15,158 nt of DNA. Origin: Thermoplasmata archaeon. GTDB lineage: Archaea; Thermoplasmatota; Thermoplasmata; Thermoplasmatales; Thermoplasmataceae. This document shows, piece after piece, positions 1-7,477 of this stretch (position 1 is the stretch's first letter; each line of letters starts with the position of its first letter). Location of the stretch: NCBI GenBank assembly GCA_021811525.1, contig JAJZOK010000134.1, positions 1 through 15,158 on the forward strand, written 5' to 3'. Both the position numbers and the translations under genes were made by a program. The notes under the pieces are model-generated. The model ran no database searches, was not told where the DNA came from, and worked only from the letters and a program-made list of their open reading frames with translations.

Positions 1-78
1 TGCAGATGAAGCTGGCGCTATTGCAATCAGGAAAACCGAAAACAAAGCCATTGCAGCGAGAACCTCTATTTTCTTCAT
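1..78 (-). CDS. Exported protein, N-terminal fragment (signal peptide only)
   Basis: Reading the minus strand from the ATG at 78 gives 26 open codons to the window edge. The peptide begins MKKIEVLAAMALFSVF and continues through a hydrophobic stretch to APASSA. This is a classic Sec-type signal: two lysines, a hydrophobic core of about 16 residues, then small residues suited to signal peptidase around residues 22-26. Nothing of the mature protein is visible, so its function cannot be named. A TATA-like element lies about 36 bases upstream of the start, so the gene probably has its own promoter. It follows a large surface glycoprotein gene on the same strand, so another envelope or secreted protein is a reasonable guess, but only a guess. 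Confidence 0.6.
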   Translation of the reverse strand, partial: MKKIEVLAAMALFSVFLIAIAPASSA

Positions 79-109
79 GAATATCTGGCATTGCGGAATG
101 CATAATATT

Positions 110-119
110 CTTAAATAAG
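110..119 (-). promoter_or_regulatory. TATA-type promoter of the left-edge exported protein
   Basis: The minus strand reads CTTATTTAAG, preceded by an A-run that could serve as the BRE. Its centre is about 36 bases upstream of the ATG at 78, predicting a transcript with a leader of roughly 10 bases. It resembles the TATA element in front of the permease gene at the other end of the window (CTTATAAGT after AAAA). Confidence 0.45.
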
Positions 120-191
120 TTTTTGAGCCCTGAACAGAATACGCAAATAATTATGAACTCTCTTTGCGAATCAATGAGGGCAACTCCATGA

Positions 192-3100
192 TTATTTGTT
201 TGCAGCCTTAGGGTCCATCAGGTAAACCACACCATCCGGGTCCCTAAGGAGAAGCACTTCATCTGCCTTCTGCATCGCCGCTATTGTGTCAGTCAGGGTG
301 CCAATTCTGACACCTGCCTTCCTTGCCATTCTGTATATTTCCTTTCTTTTCATCCCTAAGTTTTCCAGAACTATTTCTCTAGATAACACATCATCTGTGA
401 TTCCTGAATACTTGCGGTAAAGTAATGCCACTATTACAGCCAGGGAAGCTGCAAGTTCAGGTGCAAAACCTAAGGTGAAGATACGTTTCTCCCTGTAAAT
501 GGTGGTGGAATGATAATGCAAAGTCACTACATACATGTGGCTTCCTGGCAATACAAGAGCCCAAAAACTGTTTCCAGATCCTATCTCCTTTCCATTTTCG
601 CTCCAAGTAATATTTACAGTTTCAAGGTCTTTCCCCGTTAATCTTGAATTGAAATGAGCAAATCCCAGGAAAATTGAGACTTCTGGGACAAACGCAGTGA
701 TATGCGGATAATAGGAACTTTTCGCAGCTAGTGTCATGGAGATATTGCTGTTGCCGCACAGATCCATGGCTTCAATGGTCAGATTGAAAGGTCCGTCCTG
801 GTTGACCTTGTAATTCACGATCCCACTTGAGGCGTTCCCCAAATGAACAGTCACATTGTTCACCAAGAGTTTTACCGCTGAAAGCGGCACGGGATCAGCA
901 ATTCTGTAAGTAATAGTCAGGTTTCTCGACCAAAGGAGCCTCAAAGGAGTTGCATTGAATAAAATTGAAGGATTCCTTTCAGAGTAAATGATCCGAAGGG
1001 GTGACTCATTGTAATTTCCCCAGAGGTCTCTTGCATTGAGAGTGATCTCAGTGCTTAAGTTTTGGAGTTTAAGGAAAGGCTGAGAGATGGAAATATTGCT
1101 TTGATTCGCGCCTAATGCGCTGTACCAGTAACTTGTGTTGCTCTCAAACACTATGGGCAATTCAGCGTTTGAAGTATTGTAATAGAGTGTTGTGTTTATG
1201 GGCAAAAGGTGGGGAATAGAATTATTTATTGAAATGGTGAAGTTGCGTGAGGAAACTCTTCCACTTCTTTCCATAGCCACAACTGAAAAGTTGTATAGGC
1301 CATCAATACGTGAAATCGCAGAACTCCTGCTGATGGTGAAATTCAAGTAAGTGCCATTTCCATTGTACAGCGTTTCGCTGCCTTGCGGTCCAGTTGTATT
1401 GACCCATAGCCTGGAAGAAACATTTGTGCTGGCTTTAATGCAGAGGCTGTTATTCGGTGAGTCCCCTAAGAAGGAAAAGTAGTTTCCGACTGTCCTGTTA
1501 ACTGTCAGTGAAGGATTGAAATCCTGGACAGAAAAGGTTTCCTCAACCAGTTCCTTCGTATTTCCAGATGAGGTAGTTGCATTCAGGAACAACGTATAGT
1601 GGCCTGAACTGAGTTCAAGTCTTGTGAAATTCCCAATTGTCACAATGCTTGACTTGAAATTCCCTGAAGTAAGTGTGACATTATAAGTTGAAGCAAAGGA
1701 AACCTGCATCCAGCTAAGATTGAGGTCACCGTCCCTAAGGTATGAACCAGGCACAATGTTTGTACTGTAACCTGAAAGGTTCGGCACGTCGATCATGTAA
1801 GAAAATGTGAAGTTGTAACTTAATCCGAAGCGATCCACTAATTCAACCGTGATATTGAAAAAACCGGATTCGCTCGGCGTACTAACATTGAAAGTATAGC
1901 CCGAATATTCCAAAGTGAAATTACCGGGCTCTTGAACAGTTGTGTGGACAATTCCTGTAATTTTGGATATTTCAAAACCTATTTGTGACCCGGAAAGCAG
2001 CAGTGAATTATTTGCCGGGTCCGATGCAACAAAAGGCCTGTAATTGTCAATGGCGACAGGTTTCGTGAAGGCTGCAAAATAACCCGCTATATTTGATGCA
2101 GTAATGGAAAAGGTGTAGGTTCCATTTCCAAACATTACAGTGTTTATGCCCAAGGTATTATTGGAATGTGGAAGGGAGGTGTTTCCAAGAGTTACACTGA
2201 CAGTGTAACTGACTCTTGACTGGACACGGTAATTCAGCGAAATGTTCCCCCTAATTACATCTGGTACGCTAATGTCAATGCTGATATTGTCATGAGAGAA
2301 CGTTTCATTGTTGACGGAGTATAAAGTGATAGTCGCATTGCTGATGGATAGCCCCTCAGTGAGGTTTGGATTAAAAGCTAAAAACTGTGAATCCGTGTTC
2401 ACGCTTGTAAGATTTATGAACCCATTTTCAAGAAGATAAATTCCACTTTTGTTTTGCAGAAATGTATATTTATAGGACCAGTCTGCAATGGAGAAGTTAG
2501 AACCAATAATGTAAGGGGTGACTACCCCTCCACTTAGACCATAGAATGTTTCAAAGGTATCGTTGGAAAATAGGCAGAAGCTTGAACCAAGGCTTGATAG
2601 ATCGCCGTGAGTGAATGAAGGGCTTAAGTCCACCTCACTCAAATTTACATTGGAAACGTTCTTGAAAGTACCATTGCTACTGAGCTCTTCAGTAGAAAGC
2701 ATTCCTGTGCTGTTGTTGTATATATCCGTCTCAAAGGAGGTACCGGTTGCCCAGGATTGCACTGGGTAAGTGTACTTATTGAATGAGAGATTGGCTACCA
2801 ATTCTTTCGTTCCGGTGTTGTAATCATACACAGAGCCGTTTTCACTCTGAATAAAAACTTGTTTGCCCGCAGAGTAGATCCTTGATTCCTGTCCAGGATC
2901 AAAATTCAACTTGTATTTGCTGGTTGAACCGGTGGTGTAGTTGTAAATGTAAATGATAGAACCAGTGCCGTTGCCGATGAGGAAATAACCATTGAATGCA
3001 GTACCTGCAGTGGATATGAGAAACTGGGAAGAGCCAAGCTCGAAGAGTGTGGAGTTGCTGTTGTTGTAAAAGTTGTAGCTGTATACATCACCGCCAGTAC

Positions 3101-3941
3101 TCTTCAGGGCGTAAATTATGGAATTATCCTTCCAGTCTACTAATGGTTTAGCAAACATTCCTGGATTGATCCCTGAAAAATAAACAGAGGAAATGTTGTT
3201 TTCTCTGTAGTTAATGTTGTTTCCTGATTTGAGCTGATTAAAACCGCTCACATTGCTGCACAGGTAAATGCTGTAAACAGTAAGGTTAGCAAAACCACCC
3301 CCAATCAACAGGCTGTAATTACCTGCTGTGCTGGAATAACTGTCTTTGAAGACAACAGGCATATGAGAGGTCTGGTTGAATCCTGAAGCCATTCCAGCGT
3401 AAATATTACTGTTCAATTCAGAACCTGAAAGCTGTAATGTGTATAATCCAAAAGGCTGAGGTTCTGGCCCCAGTAACTGTGTATTATTGCTGCCAAGGTA
3501 AAGGCTGTTGTTGTAATTGCTTCCGAACTTGTAATACATCAAGTTTCCTGTACTATCTTGAAAAAAGAGTTTCTGTCCTGTCTGCGATAAACTGTTATTT
3601 TCATTCCAGGTGAATGTCATCTTCAGGGTAAAATCAGGAAAGAGGCCAAGTCCGATTCTTAAGTAAGAATCCGAAAGGTTACGGTATGCGAAGTTAGAAA
3701 TTGTCAGGCCTCTGCCATAGATAGAATTTTCAATTGATATTCTAGTGTCTATGTTTTTTGAAACATTGCTGAAGTTAACCCAACTCAGGTTTGACGGATA
3801 TGAACCCAAGCTGTAGGAATTGAAATTCAGGTAATGCTGGCTGTCAATGGATGGATTGAGGGCAGGCAGCACTCCAGAGGAAACTTGAACCGATGAAGCC
3901 AGCAAAATGACCAAAATACCAACAATGAATACTCTTCTCAT
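192..3941 (-). CDS. Large sequon-rich surface glycoprotein with C-terminal membrane helix and possible winged-helix cytosolic tail
   Basis: The protein has 1249 residues. Residues 1-23 form a signal peptide (MRRVFIVGILVILLASS). About 30-230 look like a jelly-roll/laminin-G-type fold. About 240-550 carry Tyr/Gly/Asn-rich repeats suggestive of a beta-propeller. About 550-1150 look like successive Ig-like beta-sandwich modules. These fold calls are from sequence texture only. By eye I count about 68 Asn-X-Ser/Thr sequons, all before the membrane segment. A single hydrophobic helix spans about 1158-1175, followed by basic residues (YRKY). A 73-residue tail, about 1177-1249, has no sequons, so the exterior/cytosol topology is consistent. 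The tail reads as helix (LSREIVLENLG), helix (KRKEIYRMARKAG), helix (IGTLTDTIAAMQKA), then a strand pair (EVLLLRDPDGVVYLMDP), as in a winged helix. It could be a structural S-layer-like protein or a surface sensor. The start is supported by the signal peptide and by a TATA element 25 bases upstream. Confidence 0.85.
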   Translation of the reverse strand: MRRVFIVGILVILLASSVQVSSGVLPALNPSIDSQHYLNFNSYSLGSYPSNLSWVNFSNVSKNIDTRISIENSIYGRGLTISNFAYRNLSDSYLRIGLGLFPDFTLKMTFTWNENNSLSQTGQKLFFQDSTGNLMYYKFGSNYNNSLYLGSNNTQLLGPEPQPFGLYTLQLSGSELNSNIYAGMASGFNQTSHMPVVFKDSYSSTAGNYSLLIGGGFANLTVYSIYLCSNVSGFNQLKSGNNINYRENNISSVYFSGINPGMFAKPLVDWKDNSIIYALKSTGGDVYSYNFYNNSNSTLFELGSSQFLISTAGTAFNGYFLIGNGTGSIIYIYNYTTGSTSKYKLNFDPGQESRIYSAGKQVFIQSENGSVYDYNTGTKELVANLSFNKYTYPVQSWATGTSFETDIYNNSTGMLSTEELSSNGTFKNVSNVNLSEVDLSPSFTHGDLSSLGSSFCLFSNDTFETFYGLSGGVVTPYIIGSNFSIADWSYKYTFLQNKSGIYLLENGFINLTSVNTDSQFLAFNPNLTEGLSISNATITLYSVNNETFSHDNISIDISVPDVIRGNISLNYRVQSRVSYTVSVTLGNTSLPHSNNTLGINTVMFGNGTYTFSITASNIAGYFAAFTKPVAIDNYRPFVASDPANNSLLLSGSQIGFEISKITGIVHTTVQEPGNFTLEYSGYTFNVSTPSESGFFNITVELVDRFGLSYNFTFSYMIDVPNLSGYSTNIVPGSYLRDGDLNLSWMQVSFASTYNVTLTSGNFKSSIVTIGNFTRLELSSGHYTLFLNATTSSGNTKELVEETFSVQDFNPSLTVNRTVGNYFSFLGDSPNNSLCIKASTNVSSRLWVNTTGPQGSETLYNGNGTYLNFTISRSSAISRIDGLYNFSVVAMERSGRVSSRNFTISINNSIPHLLPINTTLYYNTSNAELPIVFESNTSYWYSALGANQSNISISQPFLKLQNLSTEITLNARDLWGNYNESPLRIIYSERNPSILFNATPLRLLWSRNLTITYRIADPVPLSAVKLLVNNVTVHLGNASSGIVNYKVNQDGPFNLTIEAMDLCGNSNISMTLAAKSSYYPHITAFVPEVSIFLGFAHFNSRLTGKDLETVNITWSENGKEIGSGNSFWALVLPGSHMYVVTLHYHSTTIYREKRIFTLGFAPELAASLAVIVALLYRKYSGITDDVLSREIVLENLGMKRKEIYRMARKAGVRIGTLTDTIAAMQKADEVLLLRDPDGVVYLMDPKAANK

Positions 3942-4343
3942 AAGTTAATGAATTACCTTAATGTATACTTTTTTTAAAACTATTGCTGTAAAATCTACTA
4001 TGATGAAGTTATTCACAATGATCGAAAAAACTCATTTTCTCATTTTTCTGTGCAACCAGAAAGGATATAGTGTACCTTCAGATTGGTAGGATAACTGATT
4101 GAATAGCCCCGGGAAACACATACTTTAAGCCGGATATGGCAAGATTAAGGCTCCAACTTGGTTGGAATATTTGAGCATTAAAGTATTATATTCACCTAAT
4201 CAATTAGTAAACAATAGCCCTGAAAAATACTCAGAGTTACTTGCATCTAATCCAACATTTGGTGCAGTTTCTTTGCGTCTAAAGTTTAGGTGGGCTAAAT
4301 TCCAAAGGTCAAAACTTAAGGAAAACAGAGTTAAGGTGTACAA
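3942..4343. other. Divergent intergenic region between the glycoprotein gene and radA
   Basis: This 402-base gap holds the glycoprotein promoter on the minus strand and must hold the radA promoter on the plus strand. Three TATA-like candidates are visible for radA: TACTTTAAG at 4121-4129, AGTATTATA at 4182-4190, and AAAACTTAAG at 4311-4320. The last lies about 27 bases before the radA ATG. A short perfect palindrome, CTAAT-CA-ATTAG, lies at 4196-4207 just after the second candidate. A weak TTG-initiated frame of 70 codons (4162-4374) runs across the region into radA, but its codon choice (several TTA leucines) differs from the neighbours and I do not accept it as a gene. No RNA gene is apparent. 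Confidence 0.5.
3962..3970 (-). promoter_or_regulatory. TATA-type promoter of the surface glycoprotein
   Basis: The minus strand reads AAGTATACA, directly preceded by an A-run. Its centre lies about 25 bases upstream of the ATG at 3941, the distance expected if transcription starts at or next to the start codon (leaderless mRNA). No ribosome-binding site is obvious before that ATG, which agrees. Confidence 0.4.
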
Positions 4344-5309
4344 ATGGCAGGAAGCAAAGAAGAGAAAAAGATGACAATCGAAGATCTCCCGGGAGTGGGA
4401 GAAGCGACAGCGGAGAAGCTGAGAGAAAACGGACTGGATGACATAATGACAATTGCAGTGGCTTCCCCTAAGGACCTTTCAGAAATGGCTGGCATAGCAG
4501 AGGGAACTGCAATCAAGATAATTGCTGCGGCCAGGAAATCCGCTGATATTGGAAACTTCGAAACTGGGGAACAGATCCTGGAGAGAAGGAAGGATGTCCA
4601 CAAGCTGAGCACAGGAAGCAAAAATCTTGACAACCTTCTTGGAGGTGGTTTTGAGACACAGGCAATTACTGAGTTCTTTGGAGAATTTGGTTCCGGGAAA
4701 ACCCAGATTATGCACCAGGCAGCAGTAAATGCAACAATGTCAGTGGAACAGGGCGGATTCGATTGTGACGTTCTTATTATCGACACGGAAAACACCTTCA
4801 GGCCTGAGAGGATCATCCAGATGTCTAAGTCTAGAGGTGCTGATCCTGACGTAGTGTTGAAGCGAATTCATGTTGCCAGAGCATACAATTCCCATCATCA
4901 GATTCTACTTGCGGAAAGGGCAATAGAAATTGGGAAGGAATTCCCAATAAAGCTGCTTATAGTCGACTCCCTTACGTCACATTTCAGATCCGAATACATG
5001 GGCAGGGGTTCCCTTTCTGAGAGGCAGCAGCTTCTTAACAGGCACATGCACGATCTCCTGAAGTTTGCCACAATTTACAACGCCGTGATAGGGGTAACAA
5101 ACCAGGTATCTGCAAGGCCTGATGTATTCTTCGGAGACCCCACTGCACCAATTGGCGGAAACATTGTTGGGCATACCGCCACGTTCAGGATATACCTCAG
5201 GAAGAGCAAGGGTGGAAAGAGGATTGCAAGGCTCATAGACTCACCTTACCTCCCGGAGGGCGAGACAGTCATACAGATATCAGAAGACGGAGTTTCTGAC
5301 GGGGTCTAA
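4344..5309 (+). CDS. radA: DNA repair and recombination protein RadA
   Basis: This is the archaeal RecA/Rad51-family recombinase. It forms ATP-dependent filaments on single-stranded DNA and catalyses strand exchange during recombinational repair. The length of 321 residues is normal for archaeal RadA and there is no intein. Residues 11-65 form the helix-hairpin-helix DNA-binding domain ([15 protein letters not shown]). The linker with the conserved Phe used for subunit polymerisation lies around 70-82 ([13 protein letters not shown]). Walker A is GEFGSGKT at 113-120. The glutamate of [10 protein letters not shown] is near 149. Walker B is LLIVD at 204-208. DNA-binding loops L1 and L2 fall around 215-225 and 255-275. 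The ATG at 4344 is preceded by the purine-rich AAGGTG at 4333-4338 with five bases of spacing, a good ribosome-binding site. The ACT-domain gene follows after 19 bases and is probably co-transcribed. Confidence 0.97.
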   Translation: MAGSKEEKKMTIEDLPGVGEATAEKLRENGLDDIMTIAVASPKDLSEMAGIAEGTAIKIIAAARKSADIGNFETGEQILERRKDVHKLSTGSKNLDNLLGGGFETQAITEFFGEFGSGKTQIMHQAAVNATMSVEQGGFDCDVLIIDTENTFRPERIIQMSKSRGADPDVVLKRIHVARAYNSHHQILLAERAIEIGKEFPIKLLIVDSLTSHFRSEYMGRGSLSERQQLLNRHMHDLLKFATIYNAVIGVTNQVSARPDVFFGDPTAPIGGNIVGHTATFRIYLRKSKGGKRIARLIDSPYLPEGETVIQISEDGVSDGV

Positions 5310-5328
5310 ATAAGGCATCGTGGTCTAA

Positions 5329-5844
5329 ATGTGGGACTATATCAGAGAAAAATTCAGAAAATATCCTTCTCAGACTAAGGTGCTCAGGAAGCTCATATCT
5401 CTTGGGCTTTCTGTCAAGAAAGACCATGAGGGTACCCCAAAGATATATTGTGATGATGTTGAGGTTAAGGCCTCATCTCTTGCAATGTCGCTGGGCGTGG
5501 ATCGACGTGCTGTTCTCGATATCCTGTCTAAGATAGTGGAGGACGGTGAACTTGCAAAGTTCTTTCTTGATCTCAAGCCATCCCCGGATTTCAGGAAAGT
5601 CAGCACAAAGCTTGGAATGGGTGTGATCCAGATAGTTGCCACTAAGGCCACAAAGCCGGGAATTGTTTCAGGAGTCTCCCAGATAATCGCCAGGGAAGGC
5701 ATCAGCATAAGGCAGGTAATGGTGGACGACCCTGAGCTTGTGGACGACCCGAGGGCAACCATAGTCACAGACAGCCCAATCCCGGGCAGGCTTCTCTCCG
5801 ATCTGAAGACGGTCGATGGAGTTGAAGCAGTGGTCATCCTTTAG
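5329..5844 (+). CDS. Helix-turn-helix and ACT-domain protein, predicted amino-acid-responsive regulator
   Basis: The protein has 171 residues. The N-terminal part (about 15-80) contains a likely helix-turn-helix: VEVKASSLAMSLGVDRRAV at about 44-62, then a recognition-like helix to about 72. The C-terminal part (about 98-171) fits an ACT domain: VIQIVATKATKPGIVSGVS, then IIAREGISIRQVMVDDP, ending with LLSDLKTVDGVEAVVIL. ACT domains bind amino acids or other small ligands, so this is probably a ligand-responsive regulator. It resembles the archaeal family annotated as a predicted regulator of amino-acid metabolism; I know of no certain target. The ATG at 5329 lies 19 bases after the radA stop on the same strand, so the two genes are likely one transcript. 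No strong ribosome-binding site is seen, only GGTC close to the start. Calling the family is safer than calling the function. Confidence 0.85.
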   Translation: MWDYIREKFRKYPSQTKVLRKLISLGLSVKKDHEGTPKIYCDDVEVKASSLAMSLGVDRRAVLDILSKIVEDGELAKFFLDLKPSPDFRKVSTKLGMGVIQIVATKATKPGIVSGVSQIIAREGISIRQVMVDDPELVDDPRATIVTDSPIPGRLLSDLKTVDGVEAVVIL

Positions 5845-5888
5845 ATTTTAAAATTTCAAATGTCTGATGGCATTTCCAATCTTTTGTT
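5845..5888. terminator. Short convergent gap, probable transcription end for both flanking operons
   Basis: The 44 bases separate the stop codons of the ACT-domain gene (plus strand) and purK (minus strand), so termination in both directions must occur here or inside the opposite gene. The plus strand has a T-rich stretch at 5879-5890, as archaeal polymerases use. The minus strand transcript passes an A/T-rich stretch at 5845-5856. A weak stem, AAATG at 5858-5862 with CATTT at 5871-5875, is present. The evidence is mostly position. Confidence 0.3.
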
Positions 5889-6974
5889 TCAGTATCCGAA
5901 AAACTGCTCCAGGTCTTCTCCATAAACTAAAGATGACAGTGTCTTGATCCTTTCCAGCAAGTCAGAATAGGACTGTGCTGAAACATTGACGTGGCCAACT
6001 TTTCTTCTTTTCCTTATGCCGTCCTTTCCGTACCAGTAAACTTGTGTCTCCGGAAGTGCAAGGATTTTGGTTCTCAATTCATCCGTAAGTGAGAGGCCTA
6101 CCAGGTTGAGTATGCCTGATGATCTGTAAAGTTGAGGATCAGCCAGTGGAAATCCGCATACTGCCCTGACATGCTGTTCAAACTGGGAAACTGAGGAACC
6201 CATTAGGGTATGATGTCCGGAATTATGCACCCTGGGCGCAAATTCATTGATGTATGCTTTTCCATCCTTCAGGAAGAATTCCACCCCAATGACTCCCACA
6301 TATGACAGTTTCTCCATTAGTGCTTTAACGATTTCCTTCATACCACAGTCTTCAATCGGGGCAGCATTGTAATACAACATCCCCCTGTAGTTGACATTCA
6401 GGGATGGCTGGAAGAATGCTATGCCTCCAGCAGAGTCCCTGGCTGCGATGACAGATGCCTCCATGTCAAATCTGACGAACTTCTCTACAACATACTTGCC
6501 TTCCGGCAGTTCCTCCTCAAGTGACCCTTCCTTGACAATATACTGTCCCTTTCCGTCATACCCACCGTGGGCAAGCTTTATCACTGCATCACCATAATCT
6601 CTTCCAATTCTGGCCGCATCTCTGGCATTGCCCGCAATTTCAAAATCTCCAACGGGCAACCCATTCTCTCTGAGAAAAAGCTTTTCCTTAGACCTGTCCC
6701 GCTTTAATTCCACAGGCAGCATTCCTGGCCTGAGTTTCCCCTGCTCCATTGCATATTTAAGGGGCCTCTCATCCACATGCTCAAATTCGTAGGTTATAAA
6801 GTCACAACTATCAACGAACTCCCTGAATTCATCATTTACAAAAGCCTTGTCAGCAATCCTGGAGGCTGGGCCCTCCTTTGTGCTGTCAATGACAAGGAAC
6901 TCTATTCCCAGTTTCTTCCCTTCGAGAATCATCATAAGGCCAAGCTGGCCGGAACCAATTATGCCCAACTTCAT
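5889..6974 (-). CDS. purK: 5-(carboxyamino)imidazole ribonucleotide synthase (PurK)
   Basis: PurK is an ATP-grasp enzyme that joins bicarbonate and AIR to form N5-CAIR in de novo purine synthesis; PurE then converts N5-CAIR to CAIR. The protein has 361 residues, normal for the family. It opens with the N-terminal glycine motif GIIGSGQLG at 4-12. The ATP-grasp loop [12 protein letters not shown] is at 133-144. The metal and substrate segment [14 protein letters not shown] is at 243-256. The C-terminal RKVGHVN is at 324-330. The ATG at 6974 places the first glycine motif exactly where the family has it and overlaps the purE stop as ATGA, so the two genes are translationally coupled. A small hairpin spans the presumed ribosome-binding site just before the start. 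Confidence 0.96.
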   Translation of the reverse strand: MKLGIIGSGQLGLMMILEGKKLGIEFLVIDSTKEGPASRIADKAFVNDEFREFVDSCDFITYEFEHVDERPLKYAMEQGKLRPGMLPVELKRDRSKEKLFLRENGLPVGDFEIAGNARDAARIGRDYGDAVIKLAHGGYDGKGQYIVKEGSLEEELPEGKYVVEKFVRFDMEASVIAARDSAGGIAFFQPSLNVNYRGMLYYNAAPIEDCGMKEIVKALMEKLSYVGVIGVEFFLKDGKAYINEFAPRVHNSGHHTLMGSSVSQFEQHVRAVCGFPLADPQLYRSSGILNLVGLSLTDELRTKILALPETQVYWYGKDGIRKRRKVGHVNVSAQSYSDLLERIKTLSSLVYGEDLEQFFGY

Positions 6975-7444
6975 GGGAGCTTCTCTCCCAGCACCTTGTT
7001 CTTCTGGTTGCTGGAAAACTTCCTCACTTTCTCCATTATATCTGGATGTTTTATACCCAGTATTCTTGCAGCAAGGAGGGCTGCATTTTTCGAATTGCCT
7101 ATTGCAACCGTTGCAACAGGTATTCCAGCTGGCATCTGTACTATTGAAAGGAGTGAGTCTACCCCTTTGAGGTTTTTTGTGGGTATTGGAACGCCTATCA
7201 CCGGAAGTGGTGTCATTGAAGCGGTCATCCCAGGCAAGTGTGCAGCACCACCGGCGGCAGCAATAATTACCTCCAACCCCCTTTCCTCAGCGGTCCTGGC
7301 ATATTCATACATGAGTTCCGGAGTTCTGTGAGCTGAGACCACTCTATATTCGAGATCTATTCCAAATTCCTGGAGCAGGTTTATTGCATCAGTCATGTGC
7401 TCATAGTCGCTCCTGCTTCCCATAATAATTCCCACGAGCGGCAT
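6971..7444 (-). CDS. purE: N5-carboxyaminoimidazole ribonucleotide mutase (PurE, class I)
   Basis: PurE moves the carboxyl group of N5-CAIR to carbon 4, giving CAIR, right after PurK in the purine pathway. From the ATG at 7444 the protein has 157 residues, the usual class I size. GSRSD is at 9-13. SAHRTPE with the conserved histidine H39 is at 37-43. The glycine-rich [11 protein letters not shown] is at 62-72. Co-occurrence with purK supports class I (N5-CAIR mutase) rather than an AIR carboxylase. The frame stays open upstream to a TTG at 7462, but I prefer the [16 protein letters not shown] is the family's normal N-terminus, and a TATA box centred about 25 bases before the ATG predicts a leaderless transcript that would not contain the TTG. 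The end overlaps purK by four bases. Confidence 0.95.
   Translation of the reverse strand: MPLVGIIMGSRSDYEHMTDAINLLQEFGIDLEYRVVSAHRTPELMYEYARTAEERGLEVIIAAAGGAAHLPGMTASMTPLPVIGVPIPTKNLKGVDSLLSIVQMPAGIPVATVAIGNSKNAALLAARILGIKHPDIMEKVRKFSSNQKNKVLGEKLP
6974..6990 (-). promoter_or_regulatory. Hairpin burying the purK ribosome-binding site at the purE/purK junction
   Basis: On the minus strand, positions 6990-6985 read TGGGAG, 6984-6980 form a loop AGAAG, and 6979-6974 read CTCCCA. The arms are perfectly complementary over six base pairs. The last A of the stem is the first base of the purK ATG. The GGAG Shine-Dalgarno-like sequence, about ten bases before the ATG, lies in the 5' arm. In the mRNA the site would be masked until a ribosome finishing purE opens it, which fits the ATGA overlap. 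The pairing is seen directly; the regulatory role is inferred. Confidence 0.4.
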
Positions 7445-7464
7445 GTATGATAATTTGAGCAATG

Positions 7465-7473
7465 TATTTAAAA
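7465..7473 (-). promoter_or_regulatory. TATA-type promoter of purE-purK
   Basis: The minus strand reads TTTTAAATA in the 33-base gap between the Sua5 stop (7478) and the purE ATG (7444). Its centre is about 25 bases from that ATG, which fits a leaderless purEK message separate from the upstream gene. It also decides between the two possible purE starts. Confidence 0.5.
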
Positions 7474-7477
7474 GAAA

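Noticed and set aside
2906..3091. Open frames inside the glycoprotein, radA, Sua5, purK and aminopeptidase genes in other frames
   Set aside because: They lie within well-supported genes, show low-complexity or family-less translations, and are explained as shadows of the real coding strand.
4000..4098. C/D-box-like guide RNA (ATGATGA at 4000-4006, CTGA at 4095-4098)
   Set aside because: The boxes are almost 100 bases apart, too far for a typical archaeal C/D RNA of 50-60 bases, and no internal D'/C' pair is evident.
4152..4164. Small perfect inverted repeat CCAAC-TTG-GTTGG as an operator or terminator
   Set aside because: The arms are only five bases long, the spacer is three bases, and there is no clear link to a promoter or T-tract; such repeats are expected by chance.
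4162..4374. TTG-initiated frame of 70 codons upstream of and overlapping radA
   Set aside because: It starts with a TTG, uses several TTA codons unlike its neighbours, ends in a run of Lys/Arg created by reading the radA start in another frame, and resembles no family I know. The overlap with radA and its ribosome-binding site also speaks against it.
7445..7462. N-terminal extension of PurE from a TTG at 7462
   Set aside because: The family N-terminus begins at the ATG at 7444, and the TATA box at 7465-7473 would start transcription after the TTG.
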